Source: Straminergon stramineum
Lineage: Eukaryota; Streptophyta; Bryopsida; Hypnales; Calliergonaceae
Assembly (NCBI GenBank): GCA_963920665.1
Contig: OY987264.1
Location: 24,470,906 to 24,534,905, forward strand
DNA: 64,000 bases
Reading direction: 5' to 3'
In this document: positions 11,043 to 22,877 of the stretch, one piece after another
Numbering within the stretch: position 1 is the first letter of the stretch
How the letters are laid out: each line of letters starts with the position of its first letter
The notes under the pieces: model-generated
What the model saw: only the letters and a program-made list of their open reading frames with translations
What the model was told of the DNA's origin: nothing
Databases searched by the model: none
Position numbers and translations under genes: made by a program

Positions 11043-14000
11043 ATGGAAGTGGATCGTCAATTGTTACTAGATCTTCAAGGAGATGGTTGGGTCTCTATAG
11101 AGGGATCCAAAAAGTTGAAGCTAGAGCAACCACAACATGTAAGTCATGCAAATAAGAAGAAGGACAGGACAGAGTTGATAATGAAGGTCTAACCAACTTA
11201 GAAGTTAGATATGGGACTTTTAAAAGAGCAAGTCTTGGAACTTCAACATCCAAGGGAAGATTTTTGCAAGAAGGTGGTGCTTGGGAAGCTTTTTGGTAAT
11301 TCTCCTAGCTTTTTTTTTTCAAAATTCTTGACAGAGAAATTGATACTGGAGTTTGAGTCGATACAAATTCTATCAAGGGGTTTCTTCCGGATAGAATTTA
11401 AATCGATGGAGGCTGCATCTTGCTATATTGAGCTAGGGACTCAGGAATGGGGAGATAAATCTCTGAGATTTTTTGAACGGACCAAGGGTTTTACGTCAAA
11501 GATAGTAGACTCCAATTTTTAGACCAAAATCTCAATCCAGGTGCAATTCTTGTATTTCAAAACGTGGTTTGGCTTAAGAGGCTTACCTCGCACATTGGGG
11601 AGGTACAAGCAGTTGAACAACCACACACAACTTGCAAAAGGTTGGCAAGTTCAATTGTTAATGTTAGGGTTTTGGACATATCGACACTGCTAGGCTCCAT
11701 TCGAATTCTTGGGCTTCATCTTCAAGCAAACAAAGGTACTTTTGTTGATTAGGTGGTGAGTTACTTTGGTTTGCCCAACCAATGCAATAGGTGCTAGAAG
11801 TTTGGACATAGGGCCTTTGACTGTCCTTTCAACCTCCCAAAAAATTCATAGTTGTCATTGGTCAAGAATTCACCATTGAAAGAAACTAAGAAGGAGGACT
11901 TTTATCTAATGCAAGATGGATTCACCTTAGTGAAGAAAATGAAATCAAGGTTTAGAGGTGGAAGTAAGGATGAAGACATGGAGGTTCCTAAGATTACAGT
12001 GTAGAAATTGATGCCCCCAAAACAACTGGATCAACAAGTGTCTGCTTTGGCAAGCCATCCGAAGTTCGGACACAAGGATTGAGAAAGAAATTTAAGAACT
12101 GCCAACACCACATCTAGAAATGGAGAATGCGGAGGATGACCAAGACAACTTAGTAACAGTCTAACAGATCTAGCACCATATACGGAATTGCAAACCATCT
12201 CAAATGGATCAAGTAAAGAAGACAGTGGTAGATTATCGGATGCAAACTTCTTGCCATTGGGAACTGTTGCAGCCACAGATGTAACTCAAACTTTAGAAAC
12301 TTCATTTAGACGCCGATTGCTTATATTAGATCCAATTATGAGTGGAAAAGATAAAGGAATAGAGCAAGCAACAAAGACGAGTCTCAATAAGGAAGTAGAG
12401 ATGGAAAATCAAGATATGAGCTTCATGAAATTGTATCTTTTAATTGGGAGGTTTTGGAACCAAAAATCGGATAGATCCTCCACACATCTCTCGAATGAGT
12501 GGTGGTCAATGTGGAGTGATGAATCCTTAATGGAAGCTTTCCAATTTGATGATCTGGAGAGATACCATCTAAGGGCCAAAAATTTCTTTTGGTTTGGTTG
12601 GTGGTGTACAAGGACTAGGAATAGAAGGAGGGAAAACTATTTTTTTTGGATCCCTCAAGGGAAGCATCAAGTATCTTAGATCCTCTTCAACTTGCCTTTG
12701 GAGAAAAAGAATGAAATACAGATTTAGTGAAAGCAAAAATATTCGAGAGTGTTCAAGATTTTTTGAGATCAAATATCAAGAAGCCTCTAAAATTACACAG
12801 ATGGGAGTTGGTGAAGTGGTCAACACAATGGAATGCGGAAGGTGAAAATCATGAGTGGACAGTTGTTGCAGTTATTAAGGTAACTAGAAAGGCTCATGGA
12901 CTAAAGGATGTGAAACATACGTGGCATCACACACCTAGGATTACTAAGCTGATACTATGGAGGGGAAGGACCAAGGCTGATATTTTGTTAGTTGAATGGG
13001 CGGAATTGGGAGAATTGGGAGATCTCGCAGTGGTTTGGCAGTCAGGTCTACAAGCTTTGGTATTCTAGGCTTTGAAAAAAGCTAAAACTATTAGTAGTAA
13101 GACAGGGACTATCTCTCCATCTCTAGAATTTGAACCAGCACTCAAAGCCAACCCATTCATTGCTTGATGAATTTAGGATTATCATTAGCAACTCTGAATA
13201 TCAAAGGTGCATGAGTAGGTACACGAAGTTCTATCAAACAAGTACATATTCATCATTTGTTTGATAGAATGTAAGATAGACCGCAAATTATTATACTTCA
13301 TGAACATTGGATGAATGAGGATAGATGCAAAAAAAGAACTAGAAGTTTCCCATTCTTAAGTGGTTGTAGGATGTGGAATCTAGCTATAAAAGGAAATGCA
13401 GAAACGGGTAGATGGTGGTCAGGTACAGGTATTTTAGTGGCAAAAAAGCTCTACCCTACAATTGTTGGGGAAGGAATAGTGGTACTAGGGAGAGCCCATT
13501 TCATCTCCTTTCAAACAAAGGCCAACTTTATTATTTCTATTATAAATGTATATTCACCAGAAGCATCTCAAGAAAGGAAAGACTTCTGTCATCAATTGAT
13601 GAACTTGAATATAGCGGGCCAAGCATTTATTTTAGATCGAGACTTCAACATGGTGGAGGATTCAAGAGACAGGTTTGGGAGCACCCAATATTGCACCAGC
13701 CCCAACAAAAGGGAAAAGTCAACATGGGTGAGGTTTAGGGTTTAGGGTGGTCAAGAAGACTCATGGCACATGGACAAAATTCACAAAGAGATGGACAGAA
13801 GGTTCACTTGGGATAATAACAGACAAGGTTTAGAAAGACGTAGTGTATAAATTAATAGAATATATATGTCTAATAACTTGGGGGAACAAGGGGGAGTTTT
13901 GACAACATACACTCACTCCAAACTCTCGGATTGTTGCCCAATACAACTCAGAATTTTTCCACTTATCAAATCGGTGGCCAGGAAATAGATACCGAAGGTG

Positions 14001-14279
14001 GAAATTTTACTAAACCAATAGGTTTGAGATTTTCTGGATTCAATATGTCATCAAGGAGAGAAAACAATGGATGGAGGATTGTGGTTGGATTGGATAGACA
14101 CTTCTCAATCGAGGGTCTTGAGTCTTCACTAAAGCCATGAAAATCGAGAAGCAACGCCACATTGCCAAATATCTGAAGAAAATAGAGCACTCAGGGAGAT
14201 TCAGGAGGTAGAGAAATACCTGGGTTCTAATCCGGGAGTTGAGGTGGCAATACAAAGATTAAAGGAGGCTAAATCCCTA
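11043..14279 (+). pseudogene. LINE (L1-type) retrotransposon relic: ORF1 zinc knuckle and AP-endonuclease, truncated
   Basis: A decayed non-LTR retrotransposon. ORF1-like frames start at an ATG at 11,043; near 11,775-11,825 a CCHC zinc knuckle is readable (C-x2-C-x4-H-x4-C: LPNQCNRC, in-frame stop, KFGHRAFDC). About 13,165-13,840 encodes apurinic endonuclease motifs in order: LATLNIKGA, IILHEHWMNED, WSGTGILVAKK, ISIINVYSPEASQERKDF, AFILDRDFNMVEDSRDR, then FTWDNNRQG. These match the endonuclease domain of plant L1 ORF2. About 14,185-14,278 resembles the linker before reverse transcriptase. The reverse transcriptase is not seen: the frame is cut at 14,280 by repeat A (14280-14797). Multiple stops and frameshifts show it is dead. 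The stretch 12,190-13,070 has longer open frames (163 and 113 codons) of no recognised domain that belong to the same relic. Confidence 0.7.
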
Positions 14280-14797
14280 GGTACGCAACTCCCATATTAT
14301 ATGGCCCTGGTTATAATCACTTATAATGCATTTTTGCCCAATCTCAAGGGATTTAATTTGTTGTAATGTACAAAACTCTTGTAGCCCTCTTAACAAGGAA
14401 TCCAAAAATATATTTATATTCATCAAATGAATATTTTTTGAGGACAATAATAGCATTAAAAAACTAATTATATGAGTTTTTTTAATACATGTATCGTGGG
14501 ACAAGCTACCCAAGTTTTTGGACTTTTTTATAAAAATTTAAGATTTTTTTATTATAAATAAAACACTATGAATGAATTTTAATTTGAGGGAACTTCTTGT
14601 ATAGATTTTTGAAAATTATACATAAGTGTTTAAATTCTTTGTATATATTGTGAATTTTTTCTAATATGTATGTAATCCAACATTTTCTACATTTAATTTT
14701 TTTTAATTTGGTCTTCACCTAAGTTTTTGGTCTTTTTCATTTGATATAATTTTTACAAAAGCCATCCTCTAAGCCATTTTAATGCCGACGACCCCTG
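14280..14797 (-). repeat. ~550-bp TIR-like repeat, copy A (end truncated)
   Basis: Starts GGTACGCAACTCCCATATTA and is the reverse complement, with small differences, of copy B at 20634-21183. Homology stops after 'gacccctgc' at about 14,797, so the far terminal repeat is missing. It interrupts the LINE relic. A 78-codon minus frame here matches an 87-codon plus frame in copy B; the shared frame is a by-product of sequence homology, not evidence for a gene. Confidence 0.65.
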
Positions 14798-15259
14798 CAT
14801 TGTCGCATTGTAAATGCGTTCATTATGTTAAAATACATAATTGTTTGTTAAATTGAAGTTTTTCTTTTTCTAGAGTCTCAAGAAACAAATGGGGTCATAC
14901 TCCACTTGAACTCTTTTTTTTTTTACCTCTATTTAACAAACATTTAGTTCTTTTATTTCTATACTTGAAGATGTTTTAATATTTTAGTTTGTTTGAAGTT
15001 GTAAAAACAAAAGGTAAAGCTTGTTTTACCTTTTCTTTGGTTGTTTTTAATAGATTAAAAGTCCACGTAGATGATGTGGATAGACTTATTGAGGATATGA
15101 GATGGCCTATGGGTGTATTATGGCCCATGTGGCATCTTAGTGGAAAAATTCACTAGCTTAGGTAGATGGCATGGAGGTTAAGGTGGCGGATGAGGTGGAG
15201 GGTCATTTTCTTCCTCTTCCTTGTTTGCTTGGGAGAAGTTGTCACTTTGGGAAGGCATT
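14798..15259. other. AT-rich intergenic DNA, nothing recognised
   Basis: Poly-T/A tracts and no coding or RNA signature. Confidence 0.35.
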
Positions 15260-15900
15260 GCACATTGTACATAAAGGTTTTTGCAATGAAATTTTAAGAG
15301 TTTTTTTATCTTATTTTTTTGTTTCCGAAAAGCTATCACTCACTAAGTTTGGAGTTAGTATGTGTAAGTCATGAGTTTGGGAGTGAAGTGCTATAGAGAT
15401 GCCTTGGACTTTGAGAGAGTGAACTTTGATAGACTTTAAAAAATAGAAAATACTTTATTTTTGAGTGAAACTTGAAGAGGTTGTAGATACTTATGTTAGT
15501 TTTCCAAAATGGTATTATTTTTTTGGTTTGCAGCTAATATGTGAAAGTTATGGGCTTGAGAGTGAAGAAGTGAAGAGCTACTTTTGGATTTTCAAGAGAG
15601 TGAAATTTGAAAAGCTATGAAAGTGGGACAATATCTTAGATTTGAGTGACACTTAGAGAGGTTGTAGATATTTTTTTTAGCTTTTCAAAATGGTATTATT
15701 TTCTTGGTTTGGAGCTAGTGTGTGAAAGTTATGAGCTTGAGAGTGAAGTATAGGTGAGTTGCCTTTGAGTTGGAAAGAGTGAACTTTGACAAACCATAAA
15801 AGTTGTATAGTACCTTAGTTTTAAGTGAATTTTAGAGAGGTTGTAGAACTTTTTGTTCGCTTTTCAGGGACATATCACACTCTTAGTTTAGAGTTGTAGA
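15260..15900 (+). repeat. ~180-bp tandem repeat, array 2 (about 3.5 units)
   Basis: Units are visible by the recurring 'gtgaaagttatgggcttgag' box at 15,541, its variant at 15,722 and 'gtgtaagtcatgagtttggg' at 15,362 (spacings 179 and 181 bp), and by 'gagaggttgtagat' boxes. Same family as 5,395-5,750. The spacing is close to nucleosomal length, as in plant satellites, but the array is short. Confidence 0.7.
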
Positions 15901-16084
15901 TCGGATGTGGAACTCATTCTTCTATCAGACACTTCTCCAAGGGGAGTTTATGGAGGATATGTTTTTTTTCTTACTATATTTTAGAAACTTATGATGTATA
16001 TTGAGACTCCATGACATCTTGTGAGGGATATGTGGAGTTGTGATATTATATTTGTTCATATAGCATCATCTGGGGTTTATGATT

Positions 16085-17530
16085 GTATTTGTGACTTTAT
16101 ATGACTACGGGATCTTCCATTTCTTGAGCCACATCTAGTTGCAGCTAGAAGCCCCGCATTTTTCCAAGGCAAGGCTTCTCTACTTGACAACGTTGAGAAG
16201 ATGCTCCACATCAATGTGACTCTAGTGTAGCAAAATATTGTAGAGAATTCCACCACACATGATAACATCTGGAAGGAATCTAACATGTAAATCTGATTTC
16301 ACTAGTAGTTCGTGGAAGGAGTGCTTGAGCAATGCAAAAGCATTTTCAACAATTGCTTGGCCTCTTTGTTGCTTCTTATTGAACAAAGCATCTACCATTA
16401 TCATATTTTGGTGGTCACAATGTAGGGCCATCAACCAAGCATAGAGAAGATAACCAACGTCACCAAGCAAATATGACATGATACTACTGAAAGAGATAGA
16501 GCCATTTTATAGAGTGCCTGTGATGCTTTGTTGTACAAGGTGGACCTTTGTAGCACATGAGCATCATTTGCGGACTTTGGCATACAAAGAAACAAGTCCA
16601 ATAACCTCTTCTCGCTATCCACAACTACTAGACAGCTAGGTGATTGCAAGAAACACTTGTCCTATTTTTTTGTCACCTTACCCTCAAACAAGTGGATTTT
16701 TCTCATAACTTTTGCATCATATGTCTGTTTGGCATGAAATTTTGGAATGAAGGTACATGCGGTAGTTGCAAACATTGTATGGTTTTTTCAAATTTTTCAA
16801 AATGGTTTTACTATTTTTAACCTACCCCAATTGGATGTCTACCTAGGTCATTTGGGGGGGGGGGGGGAGTCAATTCTATTTTTGTCCCCAAAAATGCAAA
16901 TTTGAATCTACAAATTCGACATGTTGGAGGTCTACTAACATTACAAGGACTAATGATGAGTTTTTATGAAAATAGTAACATGTCAGTTGCCCACATGGGG
17001 CCAAAGTGACCTTCCTTTGCACAAAGTCTACAAAGAGGGAAAAAATTTCCTAAATGAATCTTTTGGTGCGATGCAAGCACAATGTTCTCTAGCAAAATAT
17101 CTTTTTCTATGGAATTTTTAAATTTTTTTTTAAATTACTAAAAATAAAAAGGTCCATAGACCCCTTTTTTGCTATTTTCTACTCCCAATGGCTTCTGTAG
17201 TACTCCGTAGTAGTCTATAGTACTACATAGTATTGAATCGATGGTTTAGATCTGCAAGTGCTCCAAATAGATGGTTGAGATTTGCAGGCGCATGTTGATA
17301 CACACAAATGGCAAAATTGATAGTAGTTAGTAGTACTACTAGTCTTGTGGCCAAAAATCGCATTTTTGAGCCGAAATCATGATGTGTTTCTTGCAATCAC
17401 CTAGCTAGTTGAGCATACATCCTCCAAATTTGAAATAGAAGTAGTCAGCAAAATTGTACCATGGTTTTGAAATTGAGATGTGAGTACCGTCAATGGAGCT
17501 AGCCAACTACTCTAGGAAGCCTACAAAACT
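16085..17530 (-). pseudogene. PIF/Harbinger (HARBI1-like) DDE transposase relic, split by a MITE
   Basis: Read on the minus strand, the first part (about 17,530-17,402) contains SSIDGTHISISKPWYNFADY with the first catalytic Asp in the DGTHI motif. The second part (16,638 downward) reads CLVVVDSEKRLLDLFLCMPK then NDAHVLQRSTLY, then after a frameshift near 16,500 YLLGDVGYLLYAWLM, FNKKQQRGQAIVENAFALLK with the catalytic Glu, and a C-terminal DVIMCGGILYN. The order and motifs match DDE_Tnp_4 (Harbinger) nucleases. Element M3 (16639-17401) sits between the two parts. At least one frameshift and stops next to the insertion mean it is inactive. N-terminal and Myb-like partner proteins were not found with confidence in 17,530-18,320. 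Confidence 0.8.
16639..17401 (-). mobile_element. TIR element, family 1 copy M3 (~763 bp), nested in the transposase relic
   Basis: Left end GGTGATTGCAAGAAACAC, right end GTGTTTCTTGCAATCACC, with TA directly outside both ends (16637-16638, 17402-17403). Orientation is opposite to M1 and M2. Contains a run of 14 G at 16,854-16,867. It separates two collinear parts of the Harbinger transposase, so it inserted after that transposon. Confidence 0.8.
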
Positions 17531-17629
17531 ACCAAAAATTTGCTTTCACTTGTATGAGCATGTCACCCTAAGGTCAACTAATCTCTGAGTGCAACACAAC
17601 ATTAATCATTTGTACTACTTGCCATAGTA

Positions 17630-17798
17630 CACTAGAAGAAATTTGCATTTACCTCAACAAAATCTACATGACATGATTGTTGAGGCAAACGCAAAATCTG
17701 CATTTTTCTGCGTTTTTCAACACAGATTTTGTGTTTGCCTCAACAAACATGTCATGTAGATTTTGTTGAAGCAAATTAAATGTAAATTTCTTCTAGTG
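17630..17798. mobile_element. 169-bp palindromic MITE with CACTA ends
   Basis: Begins CACTAGAAGAAATTTGCATT and ends with its near-exact inverse (AAATTTCTTCTAGTG). Arms of about 75 nt are almost fully complementary with a short centre, so a transcript would fold into one long hairpin. The 5' CACTA suggests a CACTA-type non-autonomous element; a clean 3-bp target duplication is not obvious. Confidence 0.65.
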
Positions 17799-20633
17799 AT
17801 AGCATGGAAACACAACTACAGCCCACAACGAACATCTCATTATAAATAAGAACGCTAAATATGTGTGTTAATTTGAAAAGAATGCAACACAAGTAGACAA
17901 TACTTCATGTCTTTTTTGATGATAGGAGGTTGCAGAAGATCTGCAAATGAAAACACAATAGACTTAGTCATTCTAAACATTTTTTCCAAAATTTGTTGTC
18001 GTACAATTCTAATAAAAAGCTTCAGAACTAGGTCGTTGAGTGGGGTTTCACCCAGTAACCTAAGTCACCTTCTAGAATGCCCAAACTATTCCACAACAAA
18101 AAAGAATGCAACGTCGCACTAATGATCATGTCAGTGTCCATGACATTTGTTAGCAAGGACTTTGGTAGTGCTCAAGTCCATTTTGTTGTCATTTGATGGT
18201 CCCTTTGCATTGCACACTTGTAGGGCACAATGCGTTGATGGAAGCATAAGCAACAGATTGCAAGCCAAGGACACAAACTCTAGAGGACTCTCTTGTACAT
18301 CCATGGTTCTTGCACACAAAAGAAGAGCTCAAATGAGGAGGCAGTTTGGACTTTTCTAACCCAATTTAGACTTTTTTAATGAGAAGCTTGGATGGTGGAA
18401 AGGGTTTCAAAAGATTAGATAGTGGTAATCCTATGAGGGAATGGGAATGGCTAGAATGTCACATGGAACCATTGCCCACTGTGCCTAAACTTCAAGAATT
18501 TAAAAAAAAACATGAAATAAAGTAGACAAAAATTTTCAGCAAAATCTGGTTTATTAGGGAAAAGTAGAGGAAGACGGATTGGGAAAAGCTACCACACGTC
18601 TATACAAATAGAGTGTACTAGAAGATTGTTCCTATAGGCCATCATGGGTGGATGTGAGATCAACCCCAATGAATAGGAAGTACTAGCATTGAATTACAAG
18701 CTAGTTGAATTTTTTTGAGAATTTCTGATTGAGATTGAAAAGTTTAGGATGAGGTTCCGGATGAAATAAAGTGCTTTCCAAAAATGGAGCCGATGGGAGG
18801 AAAAATTCAGCAATTAGGTTGGTCATTGTGGGATTATGTAGGAAAATTACTATTTGAAATAAAGAATTGGTGGTAGTTAGATGGTTCTCAACTTAGTATG
18901 CCGGATTTTTTTTTAATAGGTGAGTATTCCTATAGCCCATAGGTAATTAGGAGGTCTTCAAGATATTATACTAGAGGTGGATTCATTACTTATGGATCAG
19001 TTAACCCTCTAAAGCTCGAAGGCATATTTCGGGTAGAAATTGTGAAAAACTACCACTTTTTAGGGCAATGGGGAAAAAATAATTTTTTTTTTTCAAAATT
19101 TAACCGTACAAATTTTTACTAGACTACTATGTGAATGTGTATAAAAAATTTCAGAAACTTTGACAACACAGATTGAAAGATTATAACATTCGAAGTTAGG
19201 AGAAAAAGTTTTTTTCAACCTTGCTCAACAGGGCTAGAAGCCTTTAATTCCTCCTAGAGTGCGATTTTTGCACTACACATGGTTATTTCTTTAATATTTT
19301 CACCTTGTATTATATACGCCACATATTTGAAACTTTTCAAAGGTAGAGAAGGTAATTTGCACATCCTGCTTGAGCTGCCTACAAAATTTCAGGGCGACAT
19401 AACTTTTGATCTGAGCACCCAATTGGAAAAAAATTTATATTCCTACTTAGGGGGGATATGTTCACACATTATGTCAAAATTTGAAGAACATTTGACCAAA
19501 ATTGACTTCATAGGAACCTATCCAGATTTTCAATTGTCCTATAGGGATTAAAATTATCTTATGAGGTCTTGCCGTAAGTTGTTGCTTGTGGTAGTAAGTA
19601 TTCAGTTTTGTATTCTAGGTTTTGAAACTCCTTCTCTAGTTGAGATGGAAACTTGCTCATTCAATGATGGGGACCTTTCTCTAATTAGTTTTAGTTAACT
19701 TAGTCATCTCCTTGAGTTGCTGCCTGGGCTTGGCTCCCTCGGGTTCCCGCTTTGTTCAATGGTTCCTCCCTCTTGGTTGTTTAATTCTATTTTGTAGTCT
19801 CTTACCTTTGGTTGCTTTTGAGTTTTAGAAATTGTTTTGGAAAATGTAAATATTTTTGCCGAGGATGTGGCCCTTTGGTTTTGTGTGCATTTGTTCCTGT
19901 ATTTCATATATATATATACATATATTGTGTGTGTATGTGAGTATACTACATGACAAGGATGTGGATTCCTCTATATTCTTCATTAACAAACCAAGTTGAC
20001 AACTTGTTATTTGAATTCTTGGATTTTGAAGAAAAAAACTTTAAAATGCACTAAGGTGCATAGCTATAGTTTTATTAATTGAAGTTTCGACATATTGAGT
20101 GACTATCTTCTCATTTTTGGAAGCTTGAATCCTTGGCCCTAAACTGGTAGAGGCAATGCCAAGTTCAAATTGTGCCAAGTATATTGCAATATGCTAATGA
20201 ATCCTCCTCAAAGCCAAACAATACAACTTAATTAAGCAAGAGAAAAAATATTTAGAACCGACCGGAATCACAAAGTTAAGTAAATTTTTTGAATGAATAT
20301 TGGCAATGGTGGCAATGCTATCAGGAAGAAAACAAAGTTGTAGGAAATGGACTAGGAATTTTTTCCACCTTGTGGCACACTTTCGGAAAAATTTCAAGAG
20401 AATTGAGGTGGTTGAAAATATGTAGGAAATCCACCGATTTTCCTATAAAACTTCTCAGACTGTGATCAACCCATTGATGTTCAATTTGCCAACGACATTA
20501 TAGTAGAAGATGTACACAAAATATAATAAAACTAAGTGAAATTTAAAACACAACCTCTGCATCTTCCAAAACCCTAATTAAGCAAAAGAAAAGAAATAGT
20601 GGGACATCCTGTTTGCGAACAATCGGGACCCCA
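17799..20633. other. Repeat-rich intergenic DNA without a supported gene
   Basis: Frames of 60-90 codons only, none recognised (the longest, 19,279-19,551 plus strand, 90 codons, matches no family I know). Contains a TA/TG microsatellite near 19,904-19,940. 17,900-18,320 may still belong to the Harbinger element by position, but no motif supports this. Confidence 0.4.
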
Positions 20634-21183
20634 GGTACGCAACTCTTGTATCATACGCAGGGGTCATCGGCATTAAAACAGCTTAGAGGATGGCTTTTGT
20701 AAAAATTATATCAAATTAAAAAGACCCAAAACTTAGGTGAAGAACAAATTTCAAAAAAATTCAATGTAAAAAATGTTGGATTATATACATATTAGAAAAA
20801 ATTCACAATATATATGAAGAAATTAAAACACTTATGCATAATTTTCAAAAATTTATACAAGAAGTTCTCTCCAATTGAAATTAAAATTCATTCACAATAT
20901 TTTATTTATAATAAAAAAATCTTAAATTTTTATTAAAAAGTCCAAAAAGTTGGGTAGCTTGTCCCATGATACATGTATTAAAAAAACTCATATAATTAGT
21001 TTTTTAATGCTATTATTGTCCTCAAAAAAATTTCATTTTATGTATATAATTATATCTTTGGATTCCTTATTAAGAGGGCTACAAGAGTTTTCTACATTAA
21101 AACAAATTAAATCCCTTGAGATTGGACTAAAATGCATTATAAGTGATTATAACCAAGGCCATATAATATGGGAGTTGTGTACC
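20634..21183 (+). repeat. ~550-bp TIR-like repeat, copy B
   Basis: Starts GGTACGCAACTC and ends GAGTTGTGTACC, an inverted terminal match, and is inverted relative to copy A (14280-14797). The inside is AT-rich without coding capacity. It looks like a complete non-autonomous element; superfamily not assigned. Confidence 0.65.
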
Positions 21184-22877
21184 CAGGTCGGGACTCATCC
21201 CTATGAGAATTGAGAGTAGTCAGAAGTACACCTAAAGCCAGCATCCTTTGCATATGCAACTATATTGGTGCGAGTCCAACAATATTGCATTCACTATAAT
21301 GAAATGTTGCGCATCTGCAACAACAATCCAAGCGATCATTCTATTCCCTCTCCTTTGATAATGTTTCTCCGTTGTCTCAATAGGCAATTACTCTGACTTG
21401 CGTAGTACCACTACCACAACCACAATATAAATGATACCAACACTATACAATAAGAAGGCGGAACTATGCATTCTAGTGCCCTTCTGTCAATCCTCACAGG
21501 GAAACATTACTTGCTTCATATTCCAAGTGACGATGACTAGCCCTCTCTAGGACGACAACGGCACTTGTGGCTTGTAGGGCCCCCTACCACTGTAGCACTC
21601 CTTATGAAGTTTGATTACCCCATGTTAAGGATTGTTTGCCCAATAACCACTACTCCTAACCCTAAAATTATCTATCCTAGGTGATTACTTGCGTCACTTG
21701 CTGTGCACTTTCTTTGAACATTATTCACGGCAGTGCACTATGACAAAACATGGTAAAAACAAATCACACTCAAAATCAAGTGTGATTCTTCTTACTACAT
21801 TTTTGTGCATGCGCGTTTAGTAGGCCTACACAGAAACGTGGTCAAAAGAACCACACTCAATTTTGAGTGTGGTTTGTTTTTACCATGTTTTGTTATAGTA
21901 GTGGGACCCCTTCACAACTATATTTTTTAGAGGGCTTCGACTTTCTTCCACTGCTTTATTGACTAATGCCAAGTGTAGACAAACCTAAAGCATTGTTCAA
22001 GAATTTTCTTAAGCTTTATTGACTATTTTCCTTCAATCCCTACAATCAACCATTTTTTCAAGTACCCATTCCGATTATTTTTTGGTTACTAGTACTTTAT
22101 TTGAAATTTTTCACCAGTTTTTTTACTGTGAGCATTTAAATCCAACCGTTTATTTTCTCATTTTCAACCGCTTAATAACCACCAGGACTCTCTCTTCCAG
22201 ATTCCTCCAATAACTCTCTCCAATTACAGTCAGATGTAGGGTTCAGGTTTTGAGCCGAGATAGTATAAAATTCTTCCCAGTTCCCACTGCATCTGTGGGC
22301 GTCACCCCAGTCGTACTAAGCATCACGCGTTGTCAAGTAGCCTTCCTGGTCTGGAACTTATTGAGCAAGGAACAATGGACAAGAATAAACCGAAGCGCAA
22401 CAACCATTTCGTGCGAAAATAATTCAACAGGACATCTCCACACAAGTGCGATCGATTGATGTTTCCGACAGATTCCGGTCGCCAGACTCGCCACCGGACG
22501 TACTTGAAATGCAGCCTTGCTCTTGTTCTCATTGAAAAGCGGCACTGGTCAAGACACTGGTTTGGTCTTTAGGCACGAGGCTGCGGCCGCCAATTGGGGT
22601 CTCAACACTGGCCGGCAGCTTGGACACATGAAAGTGTTCCATGAGGAGATTGACCCTGCTTTGGGGATTCAATGGTTTTGAACGGTGTAGGGTCTTGCGA
22701 TTGGGCTCATGCCTACTGTATATGCCTCCATCAATTCTCTGCCTGCTCGATTACACTGAAGGACTCCAACAACAGTAGTGAATTGAACATTGACGCTGGA
22801 GTGCGCTTGAAATAATTAAGTACTATTCCGAGTTTTCCATTTCCCGTTTCCTCAGCTGAGCGTTAATCAATCTCGCA
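21184..22877. other. Upstream region of GST copy 2
   Basis: Holds one small foldback element (21736-21903, listed). From about 22,200 the base composition rises in GC, probably the promoter and leader of the GST gene. No other coding exon was recognised. Confidence 0.4.
21736..21903. mobile_element. 168-bp palindromic MITE with CACTA ends
   Basis: Begins CACTATGACAAAACATGG and ends CCATGTTTTGTTATAGTAGTG-like, with inner arms (AAACAAATCACACTCAAAAT against ATTTTGAGTGTGGTTTGTTT). Length and terminal CACTA resemble the element at 17630-17798 although the sequences differ. Confidence 0.6.

Noticed and set aside
13732..13750. Two TTTAGGG telomere-type units
   Set aside because: Only about two units inside the LINE relic; chance or coding sequence is enough to explain it.
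14277..21213. Matching 78- and 87-codon frames in repeats A and B
   Set aside because: The frames match because the repeats are homologous; no domain, and one copy is truncated.
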